Source of the DNA: Microbacterium hominis NBRC 15708
GTDB taxonomy: Bacteria > Actinomycetota > Actinomycetes > Actinomycetales > Microbacteriaceae
Assembly: GCF_001592125.1 (NCBI RefSeq)
Contig: NZ_BCWI01000001.1
Location: forward strand, 1-64,000
Direction: 5' to 3'
Length of the DNA: 64,000 nucleotides
Shown here: one piece after another, positions 55,145-64,000 of the stretch
Position numbering within the stretch: the first letter of the stretch is position 1
Layout: each line of letters begins with the position of its first letter
The notes under the pieces: model-generated
Databases searched by the model: none
Seen by the model: the letters and a program-made list of their open reading frames with translations, nothing else
Told to the model about the DNA's origin: nothing
Position numbers and translations under genes: made by a program

Positions 55145-56232
55145 ATGTCGCTGCTACTCGAACGCCCGGCGACCACGCCGACCGGTCATGAGCCTACAAG
55201 GACGCCGCAGTCGCCGCACCCCGCGATAGTGCAGCCGGTCGAGCCGTGGAGTTGCGTCTATGTCACCAGCATCCGTCACCGTCGCATATTGGCGGCGACC
55301 GCCTATGACTGTGTGCGCTTCGTGGTCGTGCGCGACGGCTCGATCATCCTCACCGATGCCGATGCCGATGCCGATGCGGGCGGGTCGGCGTCGGTGGGTG
55401 ATGTGGTGCTGGTCGCCCCGAACGTCGAGTTCGGGTACGAACCCGAGGGCACCGTCACGGTGAGGACAGTGGCAGTGGATACCGATTACTGGTCGAGCAG
55501 TTGTTCTGGCAGCACCTCGACGTGCTCGCGGACGGCGAAGCCGCACGCGACCTCGCAACTCACCTGTATCCCGATCCGGTGCAGGTGCTGCGCGTCGGAG
55601 AATCGCAGGCCGAACGGCTCGGGCCGATCCTCGATGAACTCGCCACACTCACCGGCGAAGACCAATCGCCGCGCGGCTACTTCCGTGCGTATGCGCTGCT
55701 GTTCACGGTGCTCGCCGCCATCGCGCCGCTGGTTCGTCACGCGCCGGTGGAGGTGCCGCCGCTGACCTCTCGGCAGCGGGCCGTGCGGGTCGCGCCTCCC
55801 CGGTGGCGGGAGTTCAAGCCGGTGCGCCGCGAGATTATGCGCACGGCGGCGCTCATGCAGAGCAACATCGCCAGGCAGTGGCCGCTCACCGAACTGGACG
55901 CGCACGCCTGCCTGTCGCCGAGTCAGCTCAATCGGGTGTTCAAGGACTCGTTCGGGGTGACGCCGCCGGTGTACCTGTCGATCCTGCGCGTACAGGAGAT
56001 GGCGCGCCTGATCCGCGAAACCGATCTGCTCATCGGCACGATCACCGAACGGGTCGGCTGGTGCCACCACTGCGGGCAAGCCTCGCGCATCTTCCGCCGC
56101 TACATGGGCGTGACCCCCATCGAGTACCGGCGCTACGGCCCACCGTCCGCGAGCCGGGCGGGGCCGGGCGTCGGCATCGCCACCGCACGCGCCGACGACT
56201 CCCGTGGGAACGGGTGCGCACCTACCTACTGA
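55145..56232 (+). pseudogene. AraC-family regulator, frameshifted
   Basis: Same architecture as 54086-54997. The sensing half ends ...VRTVAVDTDY in one frame and continues LVEQLFWQHLDVL in another near 55490; loss of one C (TACCTG to TACTG) explains it. The HTH half is intact (SPSQLNRVFKDSFGVTPPVYLS, GWCHHCGQASRIFRRYMGVTP). A run of GATGCC repeats encodes DADADADA (about 55357-55378), a slippage-prone stretch. Confidence 0.75.
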
Positions 56233-56326
56233 CACCTGCCCACACGACCGGAGGAACCCGACGATGAGCACCGCCACCACGCGACCGCGATACGCTCCGG
56301 CGCGCCTGCATGTCGGGGTGGGGGTG

Positions 56327-56727
56327 ACGGTTCCGGCAAATTGCCGGAACCGTGCGACCAGGGCTTTTACTCCCGGCCGGGGTGGTTCCGTCGAATCGGC
56401 GGCACCACACTCGCGGGGCGACGGTCGGGGAAAATTTCCCACACCGTCCAGCCTGCGACCTCGGCCCGCTGTGCTGCTCGTTGTGGTTCTCGTGACGGTG
56501 GTGGCAAATTGGCACCACCGTCCGACCAGGAGTTTCGCCGTTGCCCCCGCGAACCAAGCCGCATCCGCTGCGACCTCACCGCGACCGTTCACGGTGGTGT
56601 CGAATCGCCACCACCGTCGGACCTGCGCTTTCGCTCCGCTCGGCTGGCCGTCACGGGCGCGAACGGTGCCGCAAAATTTGCGGCACCGTTGAGCCGGTTC
56701 ACGAGGGTACCGAATCGGCACCCCCGT
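56327..56727. repeat. Cluster of seven 27-bp palindromes
   Basis: Each unit begins ACGGT (or close), ends ACCGT, and has 13-bp arms around a central A. Units start at 56327, 56382, 56421, 56495, 56591, 56663 and 56701. Arms differ between units but stay paired (perfect in units 1 and 6, 11-12 of 13 in others). The centres fall in three types that recur in order: CAAATTG, CGAATCG, AAAATTT, CAAATTG, CGAATCG, AAAATTT, CGAATCG. No gene is evident here. It could be a replication or partition site, or a regulator-binding array. Confidence 0.85.
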
Positions 56728-56764
56728 GACATACCCCGTTTGGGGTCGGTCGCAGGTAGCTCCC

Positions 56765-56773
56765 TGTGGATAA
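56765..56773 (-). other. DnaA-box-like sequence
   Basis: TTATCCACA on the minus strand, a perfect consensus DnaA box, 38 bases after the last palindrome and next to the IS insertion. A single box is only suggestive of an origin. Confidence 0.35.
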
Positions 56774-56812
56774 GTCTGCATATAGTACCTCAACTCGATG
56801 CCAGGTACTAGA

Positions 56813-57892
56813 TGTACCCGGCCATGAGGTTGGTGGCGTTTCCGGTCTTGTGAAAGGGGAGAACCTCCGGGCTTAGTGGAGATGTCTGACGTCTTCACGA
56901 ACTCGGAGGTTCTCGTGTCCCACCGTAATGCCCGCTTGACCGTGCACGGCAGGCTGCTCATCGTCCATCGTGCCGGTGCCGGGTGGAAGCAGGCGCATAT
57001 CGCCGCGGCAATGGGCGTGTCCCGACGCTGCGTGAAGCGGTGGCTGGACCGCTACCGCGCCGAGGGTGAAGCCGGTCTCTACGATCGCTCCTCGCGGCCT
57101 CACCACGTCGCCAACCGCACCCCCGATGCCAGGGCCGCGGCGGTGGTCGCGATCCGGAAGAAGGAACGAGTCGGCCGTGACGAGGTCGCGGCCCGCACCG
57201 GGGTGCCGGCGCGGACGGTGTCGCGCATCATCGCCCGGTCCGGGCTGCCTCGTCTGGTCGATCTGGACCCGATGACCGGGGAGCGGATCCGCGCGTCGAA
57301 GACCACAGCGGTCCGCTATGAACGCGAGCAGCCCGGCGAGCTGGTGCACATGGACGTGAAGAAGCTCGGTCGCATCCCCGACGGCGGCGGGTGGAAGGCG
57401 CACGGCAGAGCGATGGGCTCCACAGCCGCCCGGAAACAGACCGTCGTCGGCTACGACTACGTGCACTCCGTCGTCGACGACCACTCCCGGCTCGCATACT
57501 CCGAGGTCCTCCCCGACGAGAAGGGCCCGACCTGCGCCGCGTTCCTCGAACGCGCCATCGGCTACTTCGCCGCGCACGGCATCCCCCGCATCGAGCGGCT
57601 GATCACCGACAACGCCTGGGCCTACCGATGGTCGCTGCGCGGCGTCTGCGGCGCGCACGGCATCCGGCAGAAGTTCATCAAACCGCACTGCCCGTGGCAG
57701 AACGGCAAGGTGGAGAGGTTCAACCGGACCCTGCAAACCGAATGGGCCTACCGGCAACCGTTCACCTCGAACGACGACCGCACCGCAGCACTTGACCCCT
57801 GGCTCGAGCACTACAACACTGGACGACGCCACTCAGCCCTCGGAGGCAACCCCCCGATCAGCCGACTGCAACCAACGTCCTGACCCCGTACA
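56813..57892 (+). mobile_element. IS481-family insertion sequence, 1080 bp
   Basis: Ends begin TGTAC on both sides (imperfect terminal repeats, about 18 of 26) and are flanked by the direct repeat ACTAGA (56807-56812 and 57893-57898), matching the NCTAGN target duplication known for IS481. One transposase inside. Looks complete. Confidence 0.85.
56915..57883 (+). CDS. IS481-family transposase
   Basis: 322 residues from GTG 56915 with GGAGG upstream (in-frame ATGs at 56876 and 56882 exist but lack this). N-terminal HTH (GWKQAHIAAAMGVSRRCVKRWLDRY), second HTH (ARTGVPARTVSRIIARSG), and a DDE integrase core: D in HMDVKKLG, D in LITDNAWAY, E in NGKVERFNRTLQ. It should mobilise the IS. Confidence 0.92.
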   Translation: MSHRNARLTVHGRLLIVHRAGAGWKQAHIAAAMGVSRRCVKRWLDRYRAEGEAGLYDRSSRPHHVANRTPDARAAAVVAIRKKERVGRDEVAARTGVPARTVSRIIARSGLPRLVDLDPMTGERIRASKTTAVRYEREQPGELVHMDVKKLGRIPDGGGWKAHGRAMGSTAARKQTVVGYDYVHSVVDDHSRLAYSEVLPDEKGPTCAAFLERAIGYFAAHGIPRIERLITDNAWAYRWSLRGVCGAHGIRQKFIKPHCPWQNGKVERFNRTLQTEWAYRQPFTSNDDRTAALDPWLEHYNTGRRHSALGGNPPISRLQPTS

Positions 57893-57928
57893 ACTAGATG
57901 TTGTGGTTTGCCTGTCGTACCTGTCTAC

Positions 57929-58117
57929 ATGGATACCTCGACGCAGACCACCACAACCACGCCCGAACCAGCCTCGACCGATGCCCCCGAACCACTCGGC
58001 GCACGCCTCGCGCGGGAGAGCCGCGCAGCGCAGGGCCTGCCTCCGGTCATCGCTGACCCACGGGTGCGTGAGCAACTGCAAGCCCTCTGCGGCCTGCCGA
58101 AGGCGCGGGGGCGTTAG
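57929..58117 (+). CDS. Small hypothetical protein next to the integrase
   Basis: 62 residues: threonine/proline-rich start, then LGARLARESRAAQGLPPVIADPRVREQLQALCGL, which looks like a helical, charged domain. Overlaps the convergent integrase stop by three bases. No recognised family. Confidence 0.45.
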   Translation: MDTSTQTTTTTPEPASTDAPEPLGARLARESRAAQGLPPVIADPRVREQLQALCGLPKARGR

Positions 58118-59748
58118 GCGCGCCAGACGAACTCGACCCGATGTGCGAGAATCCCCGCCCGGTACACCTCACGGCGGGCATGAAACGCTTCGACGGTCTC
58201 ATTGCGCCGCCTCGCCGGTGTCGCGCCGTTCATCCCCCTGGGCAGGGCGTGAACGAGGACGGCTTCAAGGACGAGACTGGCGGCCTGGTGCTGCCACATC
58301 GGGGTACGGTCGGCCCACTCCTGTGCGACGGTCGTCATATCAATCGACGGGCCAGTGTGCTCCGGCACCGTGGCGGCGTACTCGCGGCGGGTGCGTTCGA
58401 TGCGTTCGGCGATCCGTGAGCGTTGCCGCACCCACATCGACTTGTCGATCAACCCGTCGTAGTAGTCATCATCGAGCCGGGCGAGGCGTTCCCGGTCGGC
58501 ATCGAGCGTCGCGGCAAGCCCCACTCGTGCGGCCTGATCCGCGCCCGGAGACTGGCGCTTGGCGGGGTTGAGGGTGATCTGCTCGAACGTCGCGAGCACG
58601 GCTTCCTCCACGAGTTTGGTGAGGTCGCCGGAACGGATCGAGCGGTTGCACCCGCCCGGCACCTGTTGCACACACTGATACACCTGGCCGCGATGCAGCA
58701 TGGCGCGTCCGCAGGTCGAGCAGCGGATCAGACCCGAGAACGGATACAGCCGTTTCGCCGCCCCACTGCCGGGCTGATGGAAGTTTCGGGCCTGCTTGCG
58801 GGCATCGAGCACATCGGAGACCTGCTGCCAGGTGTCCTCGTCCAAGATCGCGGGCCACGCGGCGGTCGTCTGCATCAGGGAGGTTTTCGACCGGGTGCCG
58901 TCCGGCAACAACGGTCGATACTCCCGTACCCCCTTGATCGAGGGGTTGCGCAGCACCAGTTTGAGTGTCCGATCCGACCACCGGCACCCGTGCGTCGTAC
59001 GGATACCCCGCCGGTTCCAGTCGGTGAGAATCCGGTACAACGTCTCTCCGGCCAGCACCCGCCGCGCGGCTTCCCGCACCAACTCGGCAGCCTCGGGGTC
59101 GATCACGAGCGTGTGGTTCTCGGCGCGGTAGCCGAACGGCACCTGCCCACCATGCCAAGTGCCCTCGATGGCCTGCTGCTTCGCCGCCCGAGCGACACGG
59201 CGGGCGGTGTCGGCTGAGGACTTGTTCGCCATCGCGACCAGCACCCGCGCCATCGCCACATCAGAATCCGTATCCAACCTCAGCGAGCCGGTCACGGAGC
59301 GGACGCTGAAGCCGTTGAGTACCTTGGCGTCGATCAGGTCTTCCAAGTCTCTCGGGTCGCGCACCGCCCGATCCAGGTCGTAGGCGATCATCACCCCGGC
59401 GCGCTGCTCGCTGAGGTGCTTCAACATCGCGCGGAACTCCGGGCGCACCACGCGCCGCACCCGCTCACCCGTCGGGAGTGTGATCGTGCGCTGCTTGAAC
59501 GCCGACGTGTCGTTCTCCCGGTACACCTGGGCGACTTCCCACCCGTGCGCTGCCGCATACGCCCGGCAGTCAGCTTCCTGCCGGTCAACACCGCGCTCGG
59601 TGCCCTCGGGATCATCACTGATCCGCACATACACCACCGCCCGCAACGACGGCGACGCCTGCGCCGTCGCCTGGTCGTTCGGCTCATTGCCTGCGGTTCG
59701 TTCCTGCTGATCGTGGCTCATCTCAGCCACCGCCTTCCTAGCTCTCAT
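58114..59748 (-). CDS. Large serine recombinase (integrase) of the 24-kb element
   Basis: 544 residues (535 from the ATG at 59721, which has a better upstream GG-rich site). N-terminal catalytic domain with the serine in VVYVRISDDPEG and arginines in DLDRAVRDPRDL, recombinase domain (GGQVPFGYRAE, NRRGIRTTHGCRWSDRTLKLVLRNPSIKG), zinc ribbon (RCSTCGRAML...CNRSIRSGDL), then a coiled coil. It should join attP and attB without helper DNA. It ends its 5' side only 11 bases from the right att arm. Confidence 0.92.
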   Translation of the reverse strand: MRARKAVAEMSHDQQERTAGNEPNDQATAQASPSLRAVVYVRISDDPEGTERGVDRQEADCRAYAAAHGWEVAQVYRENDTSAFKQRTITLPTGERVRRVVRPEFRAMLKHLSEQRAGVMIAYDLDRAVRDPRDLEDLIDAKVLNGFSVRSVTGSLRLDTDSDVAMARVLVAMANKSSADTARRVARAAKQQAIEGTWHGGQVPFGYRAENHTLVIDPEAAELVREAARRVLAGETLYRILTDWNRRGIRTTHGCRWSDRTLKLVLRNPSIKGVREYRPLLPDGTRSKTSLMQTTAAWPAILDEDTWQQVSDVLDARKQARNFHQPGSGAAKRLYPFSGLIRCSTCGRAMLHRGQVYQCVQQVPGGCNRSIRSGDLTKLVEEAVLATFEQITLNPAKRQSPGADQAARVGLAATLDADRERLARLDDDYYDGLIDKSMWVRQRSRIAERIERTRREYAATVPEHTGPSIDMTTVAQEWADRTPMWQHQAASLVLEAVLVHALPRGMNGATPARRRNETVEAFHARREVYRAGILAHRVEFVWRA

Positions 59749-59758
59749 CGAGAGGTAG

Positions 59759-59781
59759 GTGCGTTTACAGAACCTCGGCTA
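59759..59781. repeat. Right attachment junction (attR) with inverted arm
   Basis: Arm (59759-59779) ends AGAACCTCGGC and is the inverted partner of 35691-35711; the core ACCTCGGCTA (59772-59781) repeats 35681-35690. Joining both ends gives an almost perfectly palindromic attP. Confidence 0.85.
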
Positions 59782-60784
59782 CGCCGTGACCGCCTATCGG
59801 GCGCAAGGGATCACGGCCGACACCGCCCACGCCGTCATCGAGCCAGGAACAACGCGCGAGAACCTGTACGTCGCGATGACGCGGGGGAGAGCGTCGAACA
59901 CCGCGTACGTGGTCGTGTCGCGCCCCGACGACAATCACTCCGCTCGACATCCAGGGGAGCGTCCGAATGCCACGGCCCGCGACATCCTCGCGGGCGTGCT
60001 CGGGCACGTCGGCGCCGAGCTGTCGGCGCATGAGACGATCGTCGCCGAGCAGGAGAGCTGGGGATCGATCGCGCAGCTCGCGGCCGAGTACGACACGATC
60101 GCGTCGTCCGCCCAGCGGCCACGGTGGACGAACCTCGTGTACGCGTGCGGACTGCCCGCCGAAGTGGCCGATGCAACGATCACGTCGGACGCATTCGGTG
60201 TCCTCACCGCGGGTCTCCGGCGCGCCGAAGCGCTCGGATACGACGTCGATTCCCTTCTCGCTCGGCTCGCCGCTTCGCGCGGATTCGAAGACGCGCAGGA
60301 TGCCGCGGCTGTGCTCCACGAGCGCCTCGAGCGTGTCCTCGCTCAGCCATCGAGCGGCAGCTCGCGGGGGAGTGGACGCCGGATGATCGCCGGTCTCATT
60401 CCCGCGGCGATGGGGGAGATGGATGCCGAGATGCGGCGCGCGCTCGATGAACGCGCACTTCTGATCGAGGAGCGCGCGGCGGCGCTCGTCGACTCCGCTC
60501 TGGCGTCGGGCGCGATGTGGATCAGTTCGCTCGGGCACATGCCGGCCGACCCGGTGCGCGCGGATGTTTGGCGTCGCCATGCGCACATCGTCGCTGCCTA
60601 CCGAGACCGGTACGGCGTGTTCGAGGATGACGCACTTGGTGCGCCTGCCGCCTCGCCAAACCAGCGGATGGATGCCGCGACCGCAGCCGTGGCGCGGGAT
60701 CGCGCGATCAGGCTGTCGCGAGCCGACGCTCCTGCACAGCCGCGACAAGCGCCCAACCGCAGTCGGTCTGTCCACAGCCTGTGA
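59780..60784 (+). pseudogene. MobF relaxase-helicase, 3' part
   Basis: Begins inside helicase motif V (YAVTAYRAQGITADTAHAV), then VAMTRGR (motif VI) and a 280-residue C-terminal region rich in alanine and arginine. Same frame as 33187-35688. It has no start of its own; the in-frame GTG in the att arm (59759) could only give a fragment. Confidence 0.88.
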
Positions 60785-60866
60785 CCGACGGTCCTACCCG
60801 CTCGCGCGACGCGGGCGTACCCTGAGCGCAACCGCAAGCCCCACGCCTGAAGGAGAGGCATGGTCG

Positions 60867-61211
60867 ATGTTCCAACTGCTGATCGTCTTCGTGAGTCGCA
60901 TCTACGCCTTCTTCCAGCGGACGATGCCGACGAACATCCTGATCCGCGCCACGCACACCCGCCGCGGACTCAAGTGGGGCGTCCCCGTGATGCTCCTCGC
61001 CGTCGTTTACCTCGTGATCGCCGCCGGCCTCGCGCAGCGGGTCGCCGGCGGTGCGCCGGGATGGATCAACCTGCTCGTGTTGGTGTGCCTGTGGAACGCG
61101 CTCAAGTTCGTGGTAAACGGGCCGATCACGGTCGGGCGGCTCTTGCGGGTGCGAGCGTTTGAGCGGCGCAATCGCGATGCGGCTACAGACGAATCGATGT
61201 CGGTGGGCTAA
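60867..61211 (+). CDS. Small two-helix membrane protein downstream of the relaxase
   Basis: 114 residues from ATG 60867 (AGGAGAGG 10 bases upstream). Two long helices (KWGVPVMLLAVVYLVIAAGLA, WINLLVLVCLWNALKFVV) and a basic tail. Such proteins follow traA-type genes in actinobacterial elements; possible transfer-related role, unproven. Confidence 0.6.
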   Translation: MFQLLIVFVSRIYAFFQRTMPTNILIRATHTRRGLKWGVPVMLLAVVYLVIAAGLAQRVAGGAPGWINLLVLVCLWNALKFVVNGPITVGRLLRVRAFERRNRDAATDESMSVG

Positions 61212-61510
61212 GGCCACGACGTCCAGCCGCGAGCGGCCGCCTTTCCGTTTGAAAGCTTCGAGCGCCATCCGCTCACCGCGCATCCGTGTGCACCGGTCAT
61301 GCAAGCGTCGTCGCGGTCGCCGCAATGGCGACTGTCGAGGTCTTCGCTACTGTGCGCTCGAGGACCGGCTAGATCGCGCTGGGACCAGTTCGCCAGCTAC
61401 ATGAACGGCAGCGTCCGCGGGATCCTCGACGACAGATCAAGACCGTTGGAGCACGGCGAGCAGGTCTGACAGCCGAATCGCGCGTTCGCGATCTTTGATC
61501 ACCCGAGGGA
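61212..61510. other. Non-coding stretch
   Basis: About 300 bases between the membrane protein and the SIR2 gene, with no convincing gene, hairpin or repeat. Confidence 0.4.
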
Positions 61511-63049
61511 CTACTTCCACCCCAGCGCGTAGCGAATGTAGTCGTACGCCACGACGCCCTTCGAGTAGTAGCTCTGCCAGTAGGCGGGTTCGGTTTCCAG
61601 CTTTCCGGCGTTGTCTATCAGGTAGGAGCGCAGGTCGCTCGCGAGTTCGATGTGAGACGGCACTTCCAGGAAGTTCAGGAACATCCAACGCCAGTCGTGC
61701 TTAGCCTCCAACGCGGCTATCGTGGAGCGGCGGCGGTAGCGGAACTTGGTGATTACCTCGGTCCGGTTCCGCTGGGCGAGCTTGACCACCTGAGATGGCA
61801 GTACCGTCTCGTCGATGATGTTGCCGCCGGCGTCCAGATGCCCGGCTTCACGCAGATACTTGAAGACGGGGTACCACCAGTTGCTCGGAATCTTCGAGAT
61901 GTGCAACTGAAGGATGTCGTCGGCAGGAAGCCCACCAGGAGGGTTTTCGAGAACATCAGCGATGATGTCGCTTCGATTCATGCCAACGATTCCAGTCGCC
62001 GCGATCTTCGCACCCACGCCGAAGACAATCGAGATGTCCTCCGCCTTGGCTGAGTCAATGTCGGCGTAGGCGAAGAGCCGGTCCTTCGGATCGTTGGACT
62101 TGACGATCTCGTAGACCTGCTCTTTCAGGACACGCAGAGTCCGAGCGGGGAGCGCGTGCTTCCGGGAGCCCAGGGCCTCGAAGACCTCGGTCCAGTCCGG
62201 CGTCCTGATGCGAGTGATCGGCAGCAGGTGGCCGCTGATGTTGACGTCAGTCACTTCAACCGTGGCGTCGCCGTCGGCGCGCCACTCGACAAAGATAAGT
62301 CGGTCGCGCAACTTGTCAATACTGTGGTTCTCGAGTCCCTGCACGATGGCAGTCAGCATCCGCTGAACGTTAGCGTCATTGAAGCTGTATCCGAGGAACA
62401 CCACCGGGTGCTCCACGAAGATCGTGATCAGCTTCGCCGCGAGGTAAGCGTTTCGGGCGTCAAATCTTTCGTAATCGGACTGCGTAAGCACCAGCGACAT
62501 TGGGTCGCGCGTCGAACCGTGGATCGCGTAGGTTTCGGCGATGCCCTGGGTGTCCGAGAACAGCATGCCGTCCTGCCCGACGTATTCGAGGTAAGAAGGG
62601 AAGGCCTCGGCCAGGACGCGGTCGTAGTTCGTCGTCACGATGCCGTCGACGGTCGCGGCCTTAAGCAGCTCCCACTCGCCCTCAAGGGTCTGCGGAATCG
62701 TCATCGCCGCCACGCGCTCCTCGAGGAGCTTCGCGATCTCGATCTTCAGCGGGCCAGCCTGGTCGACCACCTTCGACTGCCACGTCGTGCGACTGTCCTC
62801 GTACTCGGGGGCGCTGAACCAGACACCGTGAAACGCCTCGGCGATCTTGGTTGCTGCCAAGGGCAGGTCGCCGTCCGCCGCCGACAGGTAGAACTCGTAG
62901 GGCTGGCCTGTCTTGTCCGCAAACAAGCGCAGCAGCTCGGACCACGAGGGGAGCGCCGCGTACCGGCGTGAGAGTCCAGCTCCGACGAATAGATACGGCG
63001 TCGCGAGCGGCGCAAGGTGCGGAATCAAGAAGTCTTTGACTGCACCCAT
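61511..63049 (-). CDS. SIR2-family NAD-binding protein, probable anti-phage defence
   Basis: 512 residues from ATG 63049. SIR2-type motifs: FVGAGLSRRYA, VTTNYDRVL, AIHGSTRDP, VFLGYSFND. The C-terminal half (after about residue 300) matches nothing I recognise. Stand-alone SIR2 proteins with extra domains act as NAD-depleting abortive-infection effectors. Gene neighbours (HTH-ImmA/IrrE protein, mobile element) fit that role. Deacetylase function is unlikely from architecture. Confidence 0.75.
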   Translation of the reverse strand: MGAVKDFLIPHLAPLATPYLFVGAGLSRRYAALPSWSELLRLFADKTGQPYEFYLSAADGDLPLAATKIAEAFHGVWFSAPEYEDSRTTWQSKVVDQAGPLKIEIAKLLEERVAAMTIPQTLEGEWELLKAATVDGIVTTNYDRVLAEAFPSYLEYVGQDGMLFSDTQGIAETYAIHGSTRDPMSLVLTQSDYERFDARNAYLAAKLITIFVEHPVVFLGYSFNDANVQRMLTAIVQGLENHSIDKLRDRLIFVEWRADGDATVEVTDVNISGHLLPITRIRTPDWTEVFEALGSRKHALPARTLRVLKEQVYEIVKSNDPKDRLFAYADIDSAKAEDISIVFGVGAKIAATGIVGMNRSDIIADVLENPPGGLPADDILQLHISKIPSNWWYPVFKYLREAGHLDAGGNIIDETVLPSQVVKLAQRNRTEVITKFRYRRRSTIAALEAKHDWRWMFLNFLEVPSHIELASDLRSYLIDNAGKLETEPAYWQSYYSKGVVAYDYIRYALGWK

Positions 63050-63323
63050 GGTTGAAGAATATTGCCAATGCTCGAGCGCACCTCGACACTCCGTGAGCGA
63101 GTCTTCGCCAGTAGACAGTGAGGACGAGGGTGGCAATGGTGGCGAGTCAGATACCGGCGGCTGCGAGCAGGTTGGTCTCTCCGATCGGACGGAAGCACAC
63201 CACGCTGGCAAGGCGTTGAGCACGGTTCCGACGACGCGAATCGCCATTGCGCGCTCGGCGAAACGCGTGGCGCAACTACCTGGCAAAACCTGCGTATGCT
63301 ATTCTCACTTGCGGAGGTGAGAG

Positions 63324-64000
63324 ATGGCGGATGCGACGGTCTCGATCATCGCGCTGCTGCGCGAGGCGCGCGGGTGGAATCAGACGGAGTTGGCGAAGGA
63401 GGCCCACATGTCGCAGGCCGTCGTTTCGCGCCTGGAGTCCCACAGCCTCGAGCTGACCGACGAGCGCATCGACGCCCTTGCGGACGCGCTCGATTGCCCG
63501 CCGGGCCTTCTGCGCGCAGATCCCTCGGTTACCGGCCTGTCGATCAGCTGCCTGCATCACCGTCGTCGGTCAAGCACGATGACCGTGCGCACGATGCGCC
63601 GTGTCGAAGCCGTCACCCACCTCACCCGACTGTCGCTGGAGGGCTTGCTCACGGGGCTGGACCCGCAGCCGCAGCGCTCTCTGCAGCGAGACCCGATCGA
63701 TCTGGACGGCGACGCGGGTGTGGTTGCGAAGCGGTTGCGGGAACGGTGGGGGCTGGGCGATGGTCCGCTGCCCAACTTGGTCGGCGTGGTCGAGTCCGCG
63801 GGGATCATCGTGGTTCGACGCCCGCTGTCCACCCCCGGGCAGGATGCAGTGTCGACGTGGCCCGAGGACCGGTCACGGTTCCCGATGATGCTGGTCAGCG
63901 AAGGCCTGCCCGCCGACCGGCAGCGTTTCACGATTGCCCACGAGCTCGGTCACCTGCTGATGCACGATGCGCCCGGGCCGCAGCAGGAAGCGCAGGCGAA
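63324..64000 (+). CDS. HTH plus ImmA/IrrE metallopeptidase (partial, runs off the window)
   Basis: At least 225 residues, open to the end of the window. Xre-type HTH (LREARGWNQTELAKEAHMSQAVVSRLES), then a middle region and the zinc motif HELGHLLMH near residue 210, as in ImmA/IrrE regulators that cleave a repressor. ATG 63324 follows GGAGGTGAG. Divergent from the SIR2 gene. It may control a defence or mobile element in response to stress. Confidence 0.85.
   Translation, partial: MADATVSIIALLREARGWNQTELAKEAHMSQAVVSRLESHSLELTDERIDALADALDCPPGLLRADPSVTGLSISCLHHRRRSSTMTVRTMRRVEAVTHLTRLSLEGLLTGLDPQPQRSLQRDPIDLDGDAGVVAKRLRERWGLGDGPLPNLVGVVESAGIIVVRRPLSTPGQDAVSTWPEDRSRFPMMLVSEGLPADRQRFTIAHELGHLLMHDAPGPQQEAQA

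Noticed and set aside
56327..56727. CRISPR array
   Set aside because: Units are palindromes with changing arms and uneven spacing (38-96 bases), no constant repeat and no cas genes.
56204..56811. Short frames through the palindrome region
   Set aside because: Arginine/proline-rich, no starts with ribosome sites, interrupted by the palindromes.
59742..59754. CTCTC-ATC-GAGAG hairpin over the integrase start
   Set aside because: Short, and the true start may be the ATG at 59721, so no regulatory claim is made.
59757..59763. CGCACCT beside the integrase as a fourth oriT motif
   Set aside because: Only seven bases, part of the att arm, with no relaxase start behind it; likely chance.

Overview
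The window is high-GC DNA with GTG and TTG starts, ATGA/GTGA gene overlaps, leaderless-looking starts, a DUF4307 protein, system II cytochrome c biogenesis and CmtR- and NmtR-type regulators. All of this points to an actinobacterium, most likely a Microbacteriaceae/Micrococcales member. It reads as the accessory part of a conjugative plasmid or integrated conjugative element. No rRNA, tRNA or core chromosomal block was seen.

Layout. (1) 1-5000: metal and metalloid genes: a short CDF transporter, cmtR with a P1B-ATPase, an ArsB/Acr3-like permease, and mercury-type remnants behind a well-formed MerR-type promoter. (2) 5200-20900: one long rightward operon combining periplasmic thiol redox (DsbA-like, TlpA-like, CcdA), haem ligation (ResB, CcsB), copper and oxidase-assembly factors (CopC, CtaG, a CopD-CtaG fusion), lipoprotein processing (LspA, Lnt) and two M23 proteins, but no visible c-type cytochrome. 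(3) 20900-33000: a P1B-4 ATPase with an NmtR/CzrA-type repressor, an arsR and HTH-fused arsC pair, and a leftward arsO-arsN-pstSCAB-regulator operon divergent from a second arsR. The pstS promoter carries a PHO box and extra dyads.

(4) 33187-60784: a MobF relaxase-helicase gene cut in two by a 24.1-kb integrative element. Both halves are in one frame, and precise excision would rebuild a 1168-residue protein. The element is bounded by 10-bp direct repeats and near-perfect inverted arms, encodes a large serine recombinase beside its right end, and carries its own relaxase, toxin-antitoxin, qor/hxlR pair, TetR-MFS locus, AraC genes, an IS481-family copy and a cluster of seven 27-bp palindromes. 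Inside it sits a second, 9.95-kb island with an aromatic ring-hydroxylating dioxygenase catabolic cluster. The two ends of that island are pieces of yet another relaxase that fuse in frame if the island is circularised. Upstream of all three relaxase starts lies the same CGCACCT-plus-hairpin motif, a candidate origin of transfer.

(5) 60800-64000: a small membrane protein, a SIR2-family protein and a truncated HTH-ImmA/IrrE metallopeptidase, probably defence-related cargo.

How the parts work together: the outer replicon carries metal and arsenic resistance plus an envelope redox module. The nested elements add aromatic catabolism (dioxygenase, decarboxylase-like aldolase and hydrolases under one IclR regulator, with two matching operators) while inactivating the host element's relaxase. 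All functions are inferred from sequence features and family knowledge; no database search was run.
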